Assembly: GCA_002292015.1 (NCBI GenBank)
Contig: DBBD01000051.1
Span: 1-41,891 of the forward strand
DNA length: 41,891 bases
Direction of reading: 5' to 3'
DNA from: Firmicutes bacterium UBA993
GTDB lineage: Bacteria; Bacillota; Dethiobacteria; DTU022
Position numbers and translations under genes: made by a program. This document shows positions 16,044 to 24,974 of this stretch, one piece after another (position 1 is the first letter of the stretch; each line of letters begins with the position of its first letter). The notes below the pieces were generated by a model, which was not told the origin of the DNA, searched no databases, and saw only the letters and a list, made by a program, of their open reading frames with translations.

Positions 16044-16751
16044 ATGGTGTGCAAAGGGGTTAGTGTTTACGAAGGAAAAGCAAAAATTGTATTCAAAACC
16101 GACGACCGGCATCGGTTGCTGATTGAGTTTAAAGATGATGCCACGGCATTTGACGGGGTAAAGAAAGATCGCTTGCCGGATAAGGGCATCCTAAACAATC
16201 GTCTTTCGGCAATCTTCTTCAGGCTGCTTGAAGAAAATGGCATCGAAACTCATTTTATTGAAAGCGTCAGTGACAGGGAGATGTTGGTAAAAGCGCTGGA
16301 GATCATCCCGGTTGAGGTCGTAGTACGGAACATTGCCGCCGGCAGTATCGCGAAGAGACTCGGCCTCGAAGAAGGAGTAAAACTAAACCGGACGGTCCTT
16401 GAGTTTTCGCTTAAAGACGATGCTTTGCATGATCCGATGATTAATCACTATCATATCTATGCACTTGACCTGGCCACGGCGGAAGAGATGGCCGAAATTG
16501 AAAAAACAGCGCTTGCGATTAACGCGATCCTAATCCCCTACCTGGAAGCGAAGGGCATCAAGTTAGTTGATTTTAAGCTTGAATTCGGCCGGTACCAGGG
16601 CCGGGTTATCTTAGGAGACGAAATTTCACCCGATACCTGTCGTTTCTGGGATAGCAGCAGCGGTGAAAAGCTGGACAAAGACCGTTTCCGCCGCGATCTT
16701 GGCGGTGTGGTAGATGCCTACCGGGAAGTATTGAGGCGCCTCGAGAATTGA
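16044..16751 (+). CDS. purC: Phosphoribosylaminoimidazole-succinocarboxamide synthase
   Basis: ATP-dependent ligation of aspartate to CAIR, giving SAICAR, the substrate of the upstream PurB. 235 residues, full length. Conserved VYEGKAKIVF, FKDDATAFDGVKKD, VRNIAAGSIAKRLG, DPMINHYHI, LVDFKLEFGR and GDEISPDTCRFWD blocks are all present. Good ribosome site GAGGGGAGG before ATG 16044. Second gene of the operon. Confidence 0.97.
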   Translation: MVCKGVSVYEGKAKIVFKTDDRHRLLIEFKDDATAFDGVKKDRLPDKGILNNRLSAIFFRLLEENGIETHFIESVSDREMLVKALEIIPVEVVVRNIAAGSIAKRLGLEEGVKLNRTVLEFSLKDDALHDPMINHYHIYALDLATAEEMAEIEKTALAINAILIPYLEAKGIKLVDFKLEFGRYQGRVILGDEISPDTCRFWDSSSGEKLDKDRFRRDLGGVVDAYREVLRRLEN

Positions 16752-16809
16752 AGATTTCGACTACAGTCTGCAGAAGGTTCAAATCATTAAGTTGCAGGGA
16801 GGCTTTTAC

Positions 16810-18210
16810 ATGGATTATGGAGTAGCTTTCCGCCAGCCGAAGAAACTGCGTGAGGCTTGCGGTATTTGCGGCGGCTTTGCCGAGAACCAGCCGCTTGCGT
16901 TTCTAACTTGTTTTGCCCTCTATGCATTGCAGCACCGAGGTCAGGAAAGTGCCGGCATCGTGGCCGGGCCCGGCGAAGGACGTAAAATGTGGCTAAAAAG
17001 AGGCATGGGGCTGGTTTCGGAAGTGTTTCCGGAGAGCGCAGACCTAAAAGGGGTGGTCAGCAAGGTTGCGGTGGGGCATGTGCGCTATTCATACGGCCAG
17101 GACGGCCGGAGTCCGGAAAATACACAGCCCCTTAAGTTACGCTACCGTTACGGGGAACTGGCCGTAGCCCATAACGGCCGCCTGCTTAATGCTACCGAGT
17201 TGCGGGCTGAACTGGAGGAGCAGGGGGCAATATTCCAGACCAATACCGATTCCGAACTGCTTGCCCACATGATAGCGCGTCAGGGCAGCGAACAGTTGGA
17301 GGAAGCCCTGGCCGCAGTAGTTCCCCGCCTGAACGGAGCTTTTGCTTTTATCGTTACTGATGGTCGTAAGGTAGTTGGGTTACGCGATGGGAATGGATTC
17401 AGACCCCTTTCGCTCGCTGCCCTTTCGGGAGGCGGTCACTTTCTTGCTTCAGAAACCTGCGCTTTTGATACCATTCAGGCTTCGTTTATCCGTGATTTAA
17501 AGCCGGGAGAGATGGTCATCCTTGATGCTGACGGAGTGCGCAGCAGACAGGTGCTCTCTTCCGTGCAGCCAAACCTGTGCGTATTTGAGTACATTTACTT
17601 CGCCAGGCCGGACAGCAACCTACAAGGCAAAAATGTTCACTTAGTCAGACGCGAGTTGGGTAGGAGACTGGCGCGGGAACACCCGGTCGAAGCGGACATT
17701 GTATCAGGGGTGCCCGATTCCAGCATAGCAGCTGCTTCAGGCTTTGCTGAGCAGGCCGGACTGCCCCATGAAATGGCGCTGGTTAAAAACCGCTACATCG
17801 GCAGAACCTTTATTAAACCGACGCAAAAAATGAGGGAAGAAGGAGTAGATCTGAAGCTTAATGCGGTGCGAAAAATTGTCGAAGGGAAACGGGTAGTCCT
17901 GGTTGACGATTCAATCGTGCGGGGAACTACCAGCCTGAAGCTAATCAATATTATGAAAAGAGCCGGAGCGTTGGAAGTTCATTTAAGAATTAGTTCTCCT
18001 CCGGTAACCGGCTCCTGCTATTACGGGATCGATATTCCCGATGTCAAAGATCTAATCGCCCATAACCGACGCCCGGAAGAGACCCGGGTATTGGTAGGAG
18101 CCGATTCGCTCGGCTACTTAAGCATTAATGAAGTGGTGACCGCTGTTGGATTGCCTGACGGTATGCTTTGCAGCGGCTGCTTCAGCGGCGACTACCCCGT
18201 ATTGCCATAA
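16810..18210 (+). CDS. purF: Amidophosphoribosyltransferase
   Basis: Committed step of purine synthesis: PRPP plus glutamine gives phosphoribosylamine and PPi. N-terminal Ntn glutaminase domain whose nucleophile is the Cys of REACGICGG (residue 17, after a short 16-residue propeptide), C-terminal phosphoribosyltransferase domain with the PRPP loop VVLVDDSIVRGTT. Cysteines in PNLCVFEY, GSCYYG and the C-terminal CSGC fit the Bacillus-type enzyme with a propeptide and a 4Fe-4S cluster. The frame is open from TTG 16792, but that codon is part of the region containing GGGAGG (16798-16803); ATG 16810 is the start. 466 residues. Confidence 0.96.
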   Translation: MDYGVAFRQPKKLREACGICGGFAENQPLAFLTCFALYALQHRGQESAGIVAGPGEGRKMWLKRGMGLVSEVFPESADLKGVVSKVAVGHVRYSYGQDGRSPENTQPLKLRYRYGELAVAHNGRLLNATELRAELEEQGAIFQTNTDSELLAHMIARQGSEQLEEALAAVVPRLNGAFAFIVTDGRKVVGLRDGNGFRPLSLAALSGGGHFLASETCAFDTIQASFIRDLKPGEMVILDADGVRSRQVLSSVQPNLCVFEYIYFARPDSNLQGKNVHLVRRELGRRLAREHPVEADIVSGVPDSSIAAASGFAEQAGLPHEMALVKNRYIGRTFIKPTQKMREEGVDLKLNAVRKIVEGKRVVLVDDSIVRGTTSLKLINIMKRAGALEVHLRISSPPVTGSCYYGIDIPDVKDLIAHNRRPEETRVLVGADSLGYLSINEVVTAVGLPDGMLCSGCFSGDYPVLP

Positions 18211-18265
18211 AAGCAGTATTCCTATAAAGTATTAACTAAATGTTAACTGATGGGGGATGATTGAG

Positions 18266-20245
18266 ATGAATGTTTTACTGTATGTTGCGCCGGCCTGTGC
18301 CCTATTTGCCCTTGTATTTGCCCTTATTCTTTGGCTTAAAGTGGGCAAAGCCGAAGCCGGTAACGTTCGAATGCAGGAAATTGCAGCCGCTATTCGCGAG
18401 GGTGCCATGGCCTTTATGAAGCGTGAATATACCTATTTGGCTGTTTTTGTTGTGGTGCTTACTGCAGTTCTTGGGATCGCCATTGACCTGCTGACCGCTG
18501 TCAGCTTTGTAGTTGGCGCAATTCTTTCCGCTACTACCGGTTATATCGGTATGATTGTGGCAACGAGCGCTAACGTAAGGACGGCTCATGCGGCGCGATC
18601 GGGAATTAACCCGGCTCTAAGCATTGCTTTTTCAAGCGGAACTATCATGGGGATGATGGTTGCCGGACTGGGGCTCTTGGGAATCGGTGTTTTATATCTG
18701 GTAATCCGTGATCCGGCGGTAATCAACGGTTATGCCCTGGGAGCCAGCTCGATTGCCCTTTTTGCCCGTGTAGGCGGCGGCATCTACACCAAGGCTGCCG
18801 ATGTGGGAGCCGACCTGGTCGGTAAAATCGAAGCAGGTATTCCGGAAGATGACCCGCGCAATGCCGGAGTAATCGCCGACAACGTGGGTGATAATGTGGG
18901 CGATGTTGCCGGTATGGGAGCCGATCTGTTTGAATCATACGTCGGCTCGATGATCGCCACCATGACCCTGGGGGTAGTTCTTTACGGAATTGGGGGCACT
19001 TTGCTACCTTTGATTGTGGCCTCGATCGGAATCCTGGCTTCAGTGTTTGCCTATTTCTTTGTCCGGGCGAAGGAAGGGGTGCGTCTCGGAGCCGTGTTGG
19101 AAAGGGGAATTTGGATCAGCGCCCTGGTGGTGCTGGTTGTATCTTTTTTCATTGTCCGTTCATTTGTCGCCCAGGGTGTTTTTCCGAACATGGGTCCTTT
19201 TTACGCCGTAGTTGCAGGTTTGCTGGCCGGGGTGATAATCGGGCGGGTTACAGAGTACTTTACCTCGGATCACTATAAGCCGGTTCAGGAGATAGCCAAA
19301 GCCTCGCAAACCGGTCCCGCTACCAATATTATCAGCGGCTTGGCAATCGGAATGAGGAGCACTCTTTATCCGATCCTGACTATAGTTGCGGCTATACTTG
19401 TTTCCTATTACTTTGCCGGAATTTACGGGATTGCCATTTCTGCTGTCGGGATGCTGGCAACCGTAGGGATGACCGTGGCGGTTGATGCCTATGGGCCGGT
19501 AGCCGATAACGCCGGCGGCATCGCCGAGATGGCCGGGCTGGAACCGGAAGTGCGGAAAATCACCGACCAACTTGACTCGCTGGGCAACACGACCGCGGCG
19601 ATCGGTAAAGGTTTTGCCATTGGATCGGCAGCGTTAACAGCCCTGGCCTTATTTACTGCTTATGCCCAGGTTGCCGGGCTGAGTATTATTAATATCACTG
19701 ATGTCAGGGTTATGTCTGGGCTGATGATCGGCGGGATGCTGACTTACTTCTTTACCTCGCGAACGATGGAAGCAGTAGGCAACGCTGCATTTTCATTGAT
19801 CGAAGAGATCCGCAGGCAGTTCAGGGAAATTGATGGACTGATGGAAGGTACGTCACGGCCCGAGTATGCCCGCTGTGTTGATATAAGCACAAGGGCTGCT
19901 TTGAAAGAGATGGTTGTACCGGGACTGATGGCGGTGGTTGTTCCCTTGGTTGTCGGCCTGGTTCCTTTTCTGGGTAAGGAGGCCCTTGGCGGTCTTCTGG
20001 CCGGAGCGCTGGTTACCGGTGTTCTCCAGGCTATTAACATGGCCAATGCGGGCGGAGCGTGGGATAACGCCAAAAAGTTTATTGAAGCTGGTAATCTTGG
20101 CGGCAAGGGCAGCGATCCGCATAAAGCTGCGGTAGTCGGCGATACGGTCGGTGACCCTTTTAAAGATACGGCAGGCCCGTCGCTTAATATCTTAATTAAG
20201 CTGATGAGCATTGTTGCGCTCGTCTTTGCCCCACTTTTCTTTTAA
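18266..20245 (+). CDS. hppA: Membrane-bound ion-pumping pyrophosphatase (K+-dependent type)
   Basis: Integral membrane pump that couples PPi hydrolysis to export of H+ or Na+. About 659 residues and 15-16 hydrophobic helices. The substrate site signature DVGADLVGKIEAGIPEDDP and the acidic NVGDNVGDVAGMGADLFE loop are intact, as is the second DTVGDPFKDTAGPS site near the C-terminus. GNTTAAIGKG (bases 19583-19612) has Ala and Gly where K+-independent pumps have Lys and Thr/Ala, so this is the K+-dependent subfamily. H+ versus Na+ specificity cannot be read with confidence. Two ATGs compete; GGGGG (18252-18256) is 9 nt before ATG 18266. It lies inside the purine operon between purF (a PPi producer) and purM. 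Confidence 0.95.
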   Translation: MNVLLYVAPACALFALVFALILWLKVGKAEAGNVRMQEIAAAIREGAMAFMKREYTYLAVFVVVLTAVLGIAIDLLTAVSFVVGAILSATTGYIGMIVATSANVRTAHAARSGINPALSIAFSSGTIMGMMVAGLGLLGIGVLYLVIRDPAVINGYALGASSIALFARVGGGIYTKAADVGADLVGKIEAGIPEDDPRNAGVIADNVGDNVGDVAGMGADLFESYVGSMIATMTLGVVLYGIGGTLLPLIVASIGILASVFAYFFVRAKEGVRLGAVLERGIWISALVVLVVSFFIVRSFVAQGVFPNMGPFYAVVAGLLAGVIIGRVTEYFTSDHYKPVQEIAKASQTGPATNIISGLAIGMRSTLYPILTIVAAILVSYYFAGIYGIAISAVGMLATVGMTVAVDAYGPVADNAGGIAEMAGLEPEVRKITDQLDSLGNTTAAIGKGFAIGSAALTALALFTAYAQVAGLSIINITDVRVMSGLMIGGMLTYFFTSRTMEAVGNAAFSLIEEIRRQFREIDGLMEGTSRPEYARCVDISTRAALKEMVVPGLMAVVVPLVVGLVPFLGKEALGGLLAGALVTGVLQAINMANAGGAWDNAKKFIEAGNLGGKGSDPHKAAVVGDTVGDPFKDTAGPSLNILIKLMSIVALVFAPLFF

Positions 20246-20255
20246 AACGCAAAAA

Positions 20256-20284
20256 GCCCGGCTTTAAGCCGGGCTCACTTTTTT
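20256..20284 (+). terminator. Intra-operon terminator-like hairpin between hppA and purM
   Basis: GCCCGGC (20256-20262), loop TTTAA, GCCGGGC (20268-20274), then TCAC and six T (20279-20284). It ends 20 bp before purM and could attenuate purMNHD relative to purBCF-hppA. No new promoter is seen after it. Confidence 0.75.
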
Positions 20285-20303
20285 AATGAGGAAGGCCGGG
20301 AAT

Positions 20304-21326
20304 ATGGATTATAAAAAAGCCGGTGTCGATATTGAGGCCGGTGACGCCGCGGTTGAGCGAATTAAGAAACTGGCCCGTTCAACTTTTCGTCCTGAGGTTT
20401 TACAGGAAATCGGCGGCTTCGGCGGTCTCTTTGCCCCTGATCTGAAAAGGATCAGTAACCCGGTTCTAGTGGCCGCTTGCGACGGAGTGGGCACCAAACT
20501 GAAGGTGGCTTTTTCCACCAACCGGCATGACACCATCGGTATCGATTGCGTGGCAATGTGTGTCAACGATCTCTTAGTACAGGGGGCGGAGCCTCTCTTT
20601 TTTTTAGATTACCTGGCCGTTGGCAAGCTTGTGCCGGGCCGGATTGAAGAGATCGTCAAGGGTGTGGCTGCGGGTTGCAAGCAAGCCGGTTGTGCCCTTT
20701 TGGGCGGCGAAACAGCTGAAATGCCGGGCTTTTACCCGCCGGGAGAGTATGATCTGGCCGGCTTTGCGGTCGGGATGGCTGATCGTGACAAAATCATTGA
20801 CGGTTCGGCAATCAGGGAAGGGGACAGTATTATCGGGCTTGCTGCTTCAGGGCTGCATTCTAACGGCTTTTCTCTCGTCAGAAAGGTCCTGCTGGAGGAT
20901 GCTGACCTTAAGCTGGCAGATTTTCAGGCCGCTTTAGGAGAATCACTGGCCGATGAGCTGCTTAAACCGACGACGATCTATGTCCGGCCGGTTCTAAACC
21001 TCCTGCAACAGTGCCGGGTTAACGGCATGGCCCACATAACCGGTGGCGGTCTGATCGGAAACCTGCCGCGGATTATGCCGGGTGGTTTATCGGCCGCAAT
21101 CGAGAAAGGCTCCTGGCCTGTACCGCCAATCTTTCAACTGATTGCCGACCAGGGGTCAATCAATGTAAACGAGATGTTCAGGGTTTTTAATATGGGTATC
21201 GGCTATGTGCTCGTGGTCCCGGATGCTGAGGCTTTGACAGTAATTGATCATTTTGCCGGCTACGGGCAGAAAGCTTACCAGATTGGAAAAGTGACCAGCG
21301 GAGACGGCAGGGTTACTTTCAAATAA
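20304..21326 (+). CDS. purM: Phosphoribosylformylglycinamidine cyclo-ligase (AIR synthetase)
   Basis: ATP-dependent ring closure of FGAM to AIR. 340 residues. Conserved: GGFGGLFA, DGVGTKLKVAF, CVAMCVNDLLVQGAEPLFFLD, ALLGGETAEMPGFY and the late HITGGGLIGNLPRIMP. The frame opens at ATG 20286, but GAGGAAGG (20288-20295) lies after that codon and 8 nt before ATG 20304, which also gives the normal MDYKKAGVDIEAG start. Confidence 0.96.
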   Translation: MDYKKAGVDIEAGDAAVERIKKLARSTFRPEVLQEIGGFGGLFAPDLKRISNPVLVAACDGVGTKLKVAFSTNRHDTIGIDCVAMCVNDLLVQGAEPLFFLDYLAVGKLVPGRIEEIVKGVAAGCKQAGCALLGGETAEMPGFYPPGEYDLAGFAVGMADRDKIIDGSAIREGDSIIGLAASGLHSNGFSLVRKVLLEDADLKLADFQAALGESLADELLKPTTIYVRPVLNLLQQCRVNGMAHITGGGLIGNLPRIMPGGLSAAIEKGSWPVPPIFQLIADQGSINVNEMFRVFNMGIGYVLVVPDAEALTVIDHFAGYGQKAYQIGKVTSGDGRVTFK

Positions 21327-21444
21327 ATCTTTTCATACCTCATCGTTAAGCTGCAGTTTATTATGCCTACAGCAGGAGAGGAATATAGGTAAAGAGGGAG
21401 AAGCAATTAGATGCTGTTTACTGTTTGAGAGGAGGAACCAGCAG

Positions 21445-22053
21445 ATGAAGCGTATTGCCGTTCTTGCTTCCGGGCAGGGAACCAACCTTCAGGCGATTAT
21501 CGATGCCTCCGAACGAAACGAGTTAGCCGGCGTAGTTGTAATTGTGATCAGCAATTGCGCTGCTGCCCATGCTTTAAAGCGGGCTGAAACGCACCGGATT
21601 AAAGCGCTCTTTATCGATCCTTCCGCGTACAGCAGTCGGGAGAGTTATGATCGCGCAGTGGTTGAGAAATTAAGAGAAGCCGAAGTAGACCTGGTTGTTT
21701 TGGCCGGCTATATGCGCCTGCTTTCTGCTTTCTTTGTCGAATCGTTCCCCTTAAGAATAATGAACATACACCCTTCTCTGCTACCCGCTTTTCCCGGAAC
21801 CGACGGAATTCAACAGGCCTACGATTATGGGGTAAAGGTAACGGGTTGTACGGTACATTTTGTAGACCGGGGCCTTGACAGCGGCCCGGTTATAGTACAA
21901 GAGGCCGTGCCGGTAATTCAGCAGGAGACAGTGGCAACCCTTGAACAGCGGATTCATGCTGCCGAACACCGTATTTACCCGACGGCGATCGATCTTTTTT
22001 GCCGTGACAAGTTAAGGGTAGAAGGAAGAAGGTGCTATATTGTCGACAAATAA
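21445..22053 (+). CDS. purN: Phosphoribosylglycinamide formyltransferase
   Basis: Transfers formyl from 10-formyl-tetrahydrofolate to GAR. 202 residues. ASGQGTNLQAIIDA (phosphate binding), MNIHPSLLPAFPG with the catalytic Asn-His pair, and VDRGLDSGPVIVQ with the catalytic Asp are intact. GAGGAGG precedes ATG 21445. The 118-bp gap after purM holds no recognisable element. The end overlaps purH by 14 bp. Confidence 0.96.
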   Translation: MKRIAVLASGQGTNLQAIIDASERNELAGVVVIVISNCAAAHALKRAETHRIKALFIDPSAYSSRESYDRAVVEKLREAEVDLVVLAGYMRLLSAFFVESFPLRIMNIHPSLLPAFPGTDGIQQAYDYGVKVTGCTVHFVDRGLDSGPVIVQEAVPVIQQETVATLEQRIHAAEHRIYPTAIDLFCRDKLRVEGRRCYIVDK

Positions 22054-23590
22054 AAAAAGGGCACTGATCAGCGTTTCAGATAAACGGGGTTTAATCGAAC
22101 TGGCCAGGGAGCTTTCGGGGCTTGGTTATGAGCTGCTAACAACCGGAGGCACTGCAAAGGTTTTAAAAGAGGCGGGCCTAGACGCGAGAAAAGTTTCAGA
22201 AGTAACCGGTTTTCCGGAAATTTTGCAGGGCCGGGTTAAAACCCTGCACCCGAAGATCCACGGGGCAATTTTGGCCCAGACCGCTATCCGGGAACAACAA
22301 AGCGATTTGGAACAATATGGCATTGAGCCGATTGAAATAGTAGTGGCAAATCTCTATCCTTTCGAAGAAACGATTAGCCGGGAAGGGTTTACGCACGAAG
22401 AGGCTGTCGAAAACATTGATATAGGCGGTCCGGCAATGATTCGGGCTGCGGCAAAAAATCACCACTATGTGGCCGTGGTGGTCAATCCTGACCGCTACGG
22501 AGATCTGGTCAGCGAATTAAAGGATAAGGGCGGGATCAGTGCGGAAACAAAAACCAGTCTTGCTGCTGAAGCATTCGCTCACACAGCCGGTTACGATGCG
22601 GCGATTGCCGCTTATTTTAACCGGCTGCCGGCAGCACCTTCCGCTTTATTTCCCCGTCAGCTCAGCATCGGTTTACACAAGGTTCAGGATTTGCGTTATG
22701 GCGAGAACCCACAGCAGCAGGCTGCCCTTTACTCTCGCCCCGGATCAAGGTGTGGCTTGGCATCAGCAGTACAGCTAAAAGGGAAAGAGCTTTCCTTTAA
22801 CAATATTAACGACCTGGGAGCCGCCTGGGATTTAGCTGTGGAATTCGAAAAGCCGACTGTTGTAGCTGTAAAACATGCCAATCCCTGTGGGGTGGGTTCA
22901 GCGGACCTGGTCGGCGAAGCATATCGCCTTGCTCATGATGCTGATCCGGTTTCGATCTTTGGCGGAGTATTGGCGGTTAACACGATTGTTGATGGGGCCG
23001 CGGCGAAAATGATGATTAAAACATTCCTTGAGGTTATTGCCGCCCCGCAGTTTACCGATGAGGCGCTGTCTGTTCTGAGCCGGAAAGAAGATCTGCGGGT
23101 CCTGCAAATTCCGCCACCACTGGAAGAACCGGCCTCGCTCGATTTTAAAGTTGCTGCCGGGGCAGTCCTGATCCAAACTTTGGATCGGGAGCCGGTCCGG
23201 GTAAGGGCAGGTACCGTTGTGAGCAGGCGAAAGCCGTCGGATCAGGAGTGGTTAAGCCTTGAATTTGCTCAAAGGGTAGTTAAACATGTGCGATCCAACG
23301 CTATTGTTATCGCCGGCGGTGAACAAACAATAGGGATCGGCGCCGGCCAGATGAGCCGGATTGGAGCGGCTAAAATAGCGATCGAACAGGGTGGGAAAAG
23401 AGTAAAAGGAGCTGTCCTGGGTTCGGATGCCTTTTTTCCCTTTCCCGATGTGGTTGAAGAAGCGGCAAAAGTCGGTTTAACCGCTATTGTTCAGCCGGGA
23501 GGTTCGCTGAAAGATAAGGAGTCAATCGCGATCTGTGATCGTTACGGGTTGGCAATGGTTTTCACGGGTAAACGCTACTTTAAACACTAA
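22040..23590 (+). CDS. purH: Bifunctional AICAR transformylase/IMP cyclohydrolase
   Basis: Last two steps to IMP. N-terminal MGS-like cyclohydrolase domain (ISVSDKRGL, LLTTGGTAKVL, RVKTLHPKIHGAIL), C-terminal transformylase domain with the catalytic KHANPCGVG block and LRYGENPQQQAALY. 516 residues, full length. The start is TTG 22040, with GAAGAAGG 7 nt upstream inside purN, so the two are translationally coupled. Confidence 0.96.
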   Translation: MSTNKKRALISVSDKRGLIELARELSGLGYELLTTGGTAKVLKEAGLDARKVSEVTGFPEILQGRVKTLHPKIHGAILAQTAIREQQSDLEQYGIEPIEIVVANLYPFEETISREGFTHEEAVENIDIGGPAMIRAAAKNHHYVAVVVNPDRYGDLVSELKDKGGISAETKTSLAAEAFAHTAGYDAAIAAYFNRLPAAPSALFPRQLSIGLHKVQDLRYGENPQQQAALYSRPGSRCGLASAVQLKGKELSFNNINDLGAAWDLAVEFEKPTVVAVKHANPCGVGSADLVGEAYRLAHDADPVSIFGGVLAVNTIVDGAAAKMMIKTFLEVIAAPQFTDEALSVLSRKEDLRVLQIPPPLEEPASLDFKVAAGAVLIQTLDREPVRVRAGTVVSRRKPSDQEWLSLEFAQRVVKHVRSNAIVIAGGEQTIGIGAGQMSRIGAAKIAIEQGGKRVKGAVLGSDAFFPFPDVVEEAAKVGLTAIVQPGGSLKDKESIAICDRYGLAMVFTGKRYFKH

Positions 23591-23654
23591 GCGGCAGCCG
23601 GGCGGGGGAACAGCGTTCGTCTTTACGATCAACATCCGGGAAGGATGATTACAA

Positions 23655-24929
23655 ATGAGGGTCTTAATCGTTGGCAGTGGGGGGCGGGAGCATGCCCTGG
23701 CCTGGAAACTGGCCGGAAGCCCGCAGCTCGAAAAACTTTTTTGCGCTCCCGGCAATCCCGGTATTGCCAGGGTAGCCGAAAATATCGCCATTGAAGCAGA
23801 AGATCTAAAGTGCCTGACCGACTGGGCTGTCCGGGAAAAAATTGATCTGGTTGTGGTTGGCCCGGAGATGCCACTGGTCCTCGGCCTGGCCGATAGCTTA
23901 AGAGCAAAAGGGATAAAGGTATTTGGCCCGGGCAAGGATGGCGCGCTGCTGGAAGGCAGTAAAGTTTGGGCAAAACGAAATATGAAAAAATGGGGTATAC
24001 CGACTGCTGAATTTGCAGTGTTTGACAATTTTTCTGAAGCCCGCCATCATCTTTCCCGCTTTTATGGGGGCCCGGTGGTGATCAAGGCCGACGGTTTGGC
24101 TGCCGGAAAGGGCGTAATTGTAGCTTCCGGTCCGGCAGAGGCCGAACAGGCACTCTATGATATCCTGATCGGAAGGGCTTTTGGCCCTGCCGGTGACCGG
24201 GTAATTATTGAGCAGTGTCTAAGCGGCGAGGAGGTATCAGTGCTGGCCCTGTGTGACGGAAAAGAGCTGGTTATGCTGCCTTCGGCGCAGGATCACAAGG
24301 CAATCGGCGAGAATGACCGGGGACCAAATACCGGCGGCATGGGAGCATATTCACCGGCCCCTATTTATAGCGAAGCATTGGCCCTTAAAACCAGGCAGGA
24401 TGTTTTTTTACCGCTTCTCAATGGTTTAAGGGAGGCGAAAATAGATTTTCGCGGGGTGATTTATGCCGGTTTAATGGTCTCGGCGGAACAGCTCAACGTG
24501 CTCGAGTTCAATGTGCGTTTCGGCGATCCGGAAACACAGGCTATTTTACCGCGCCTTAAGTCCGACCTGTTGCCGCTGCTGGTAGCTGCGGCCGCCGGAG
24601 ATTTCAATCAATCGGCAGTCGAGTGGCTTGCCGATCCGGCAGTATGCGTGGTTATGGCCTCAATGGGCTATCCCGGACCTTATGAGAAAGGGTTTGCCAT
24701 TAGCGGCATTGCTGAAGCAGAAGCAGCCGGCGGTGGTAGTGTGGCAGTTTTTCAGGCTGGAACCGCTCTTACTAATAACCAGGTGGTTACTGCCGGGGGA
24801 CGGGTTCTTGGGGTAACAGCCTGGGATAAAGAGCTACCAGGTGCGGTTGCCAAAGCTTACCAGGCGGTCGAAGCGATCAAATATGAAGGCGCATATTACC
24901 GTCGTGACATCGCCTACCGGGCGTTGTAG
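23655..24929 (+). CDS. purD: Phosphoribosylamine-glycine ligase (GAR synthetase)
   Basis: ATP-grasp enzyme joining glycine to phosphoribosylamine. 424 residues. N-terminal VGSGGREHALAWKL, the ATP-grasp loop VVIKADGLAAGKGVIVA, GENDRGPNTGGMGAYSP and NVRFGDPETQAILPRL are all present. GGAAGGA precedes ATG 23655. Last purine gene in the window; the thiolase gene follows after 45 bp with no terminator visible. Confidence 0.97.
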   Translation: MRVLIVGSGGREHALAWKLAGSPQLEKLFCAPGNPGIARVAENIAIEAEDLKCLTDWAVREKIDLVVVGPEMPLVLGLADSLRAKGIKVFGPGKDGALLEGSKVWAKRNMKKWGIPTAEFAVFDNFSEARHHLSRFYGGPVVIKADGLAAGKGVIVASGPAEAEQALYDILIGRAFGPAGDRVIIEQCLSGEEVSVLALCDGKELVMLPSAQDHKAIGENDRGPNTGGMGAYSPAPIYSEALALKTRQDVFLPLLNGLREAKIDFRGVIYAGLMVSAEQLNVLEFNVRFGDPETQAILPRLKSDLLPLLVAAAAGDFNQSAVEWLADPAVCVVMASMGYPGPYEKGFAISGIAEAEAAGGGSVAVFQAGTALTNNQVVTAGGRVLGVTAWDKELPGAVAKAYQAVEAIKYEGAYYRRDIAYRAL

Positions 24930-24974
24930 CGACCGATGGAATCAACTGATGCGGGTTGGCGAGGTGATCAGGAA

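Noticed and set aside
20256..20284. End of the purine operon at the hairpin after hppA
   Set aside because: purM begins 20 bp later with its own ribosome site and no promoter in between, so partial attenuation is more likely than a true operon end.
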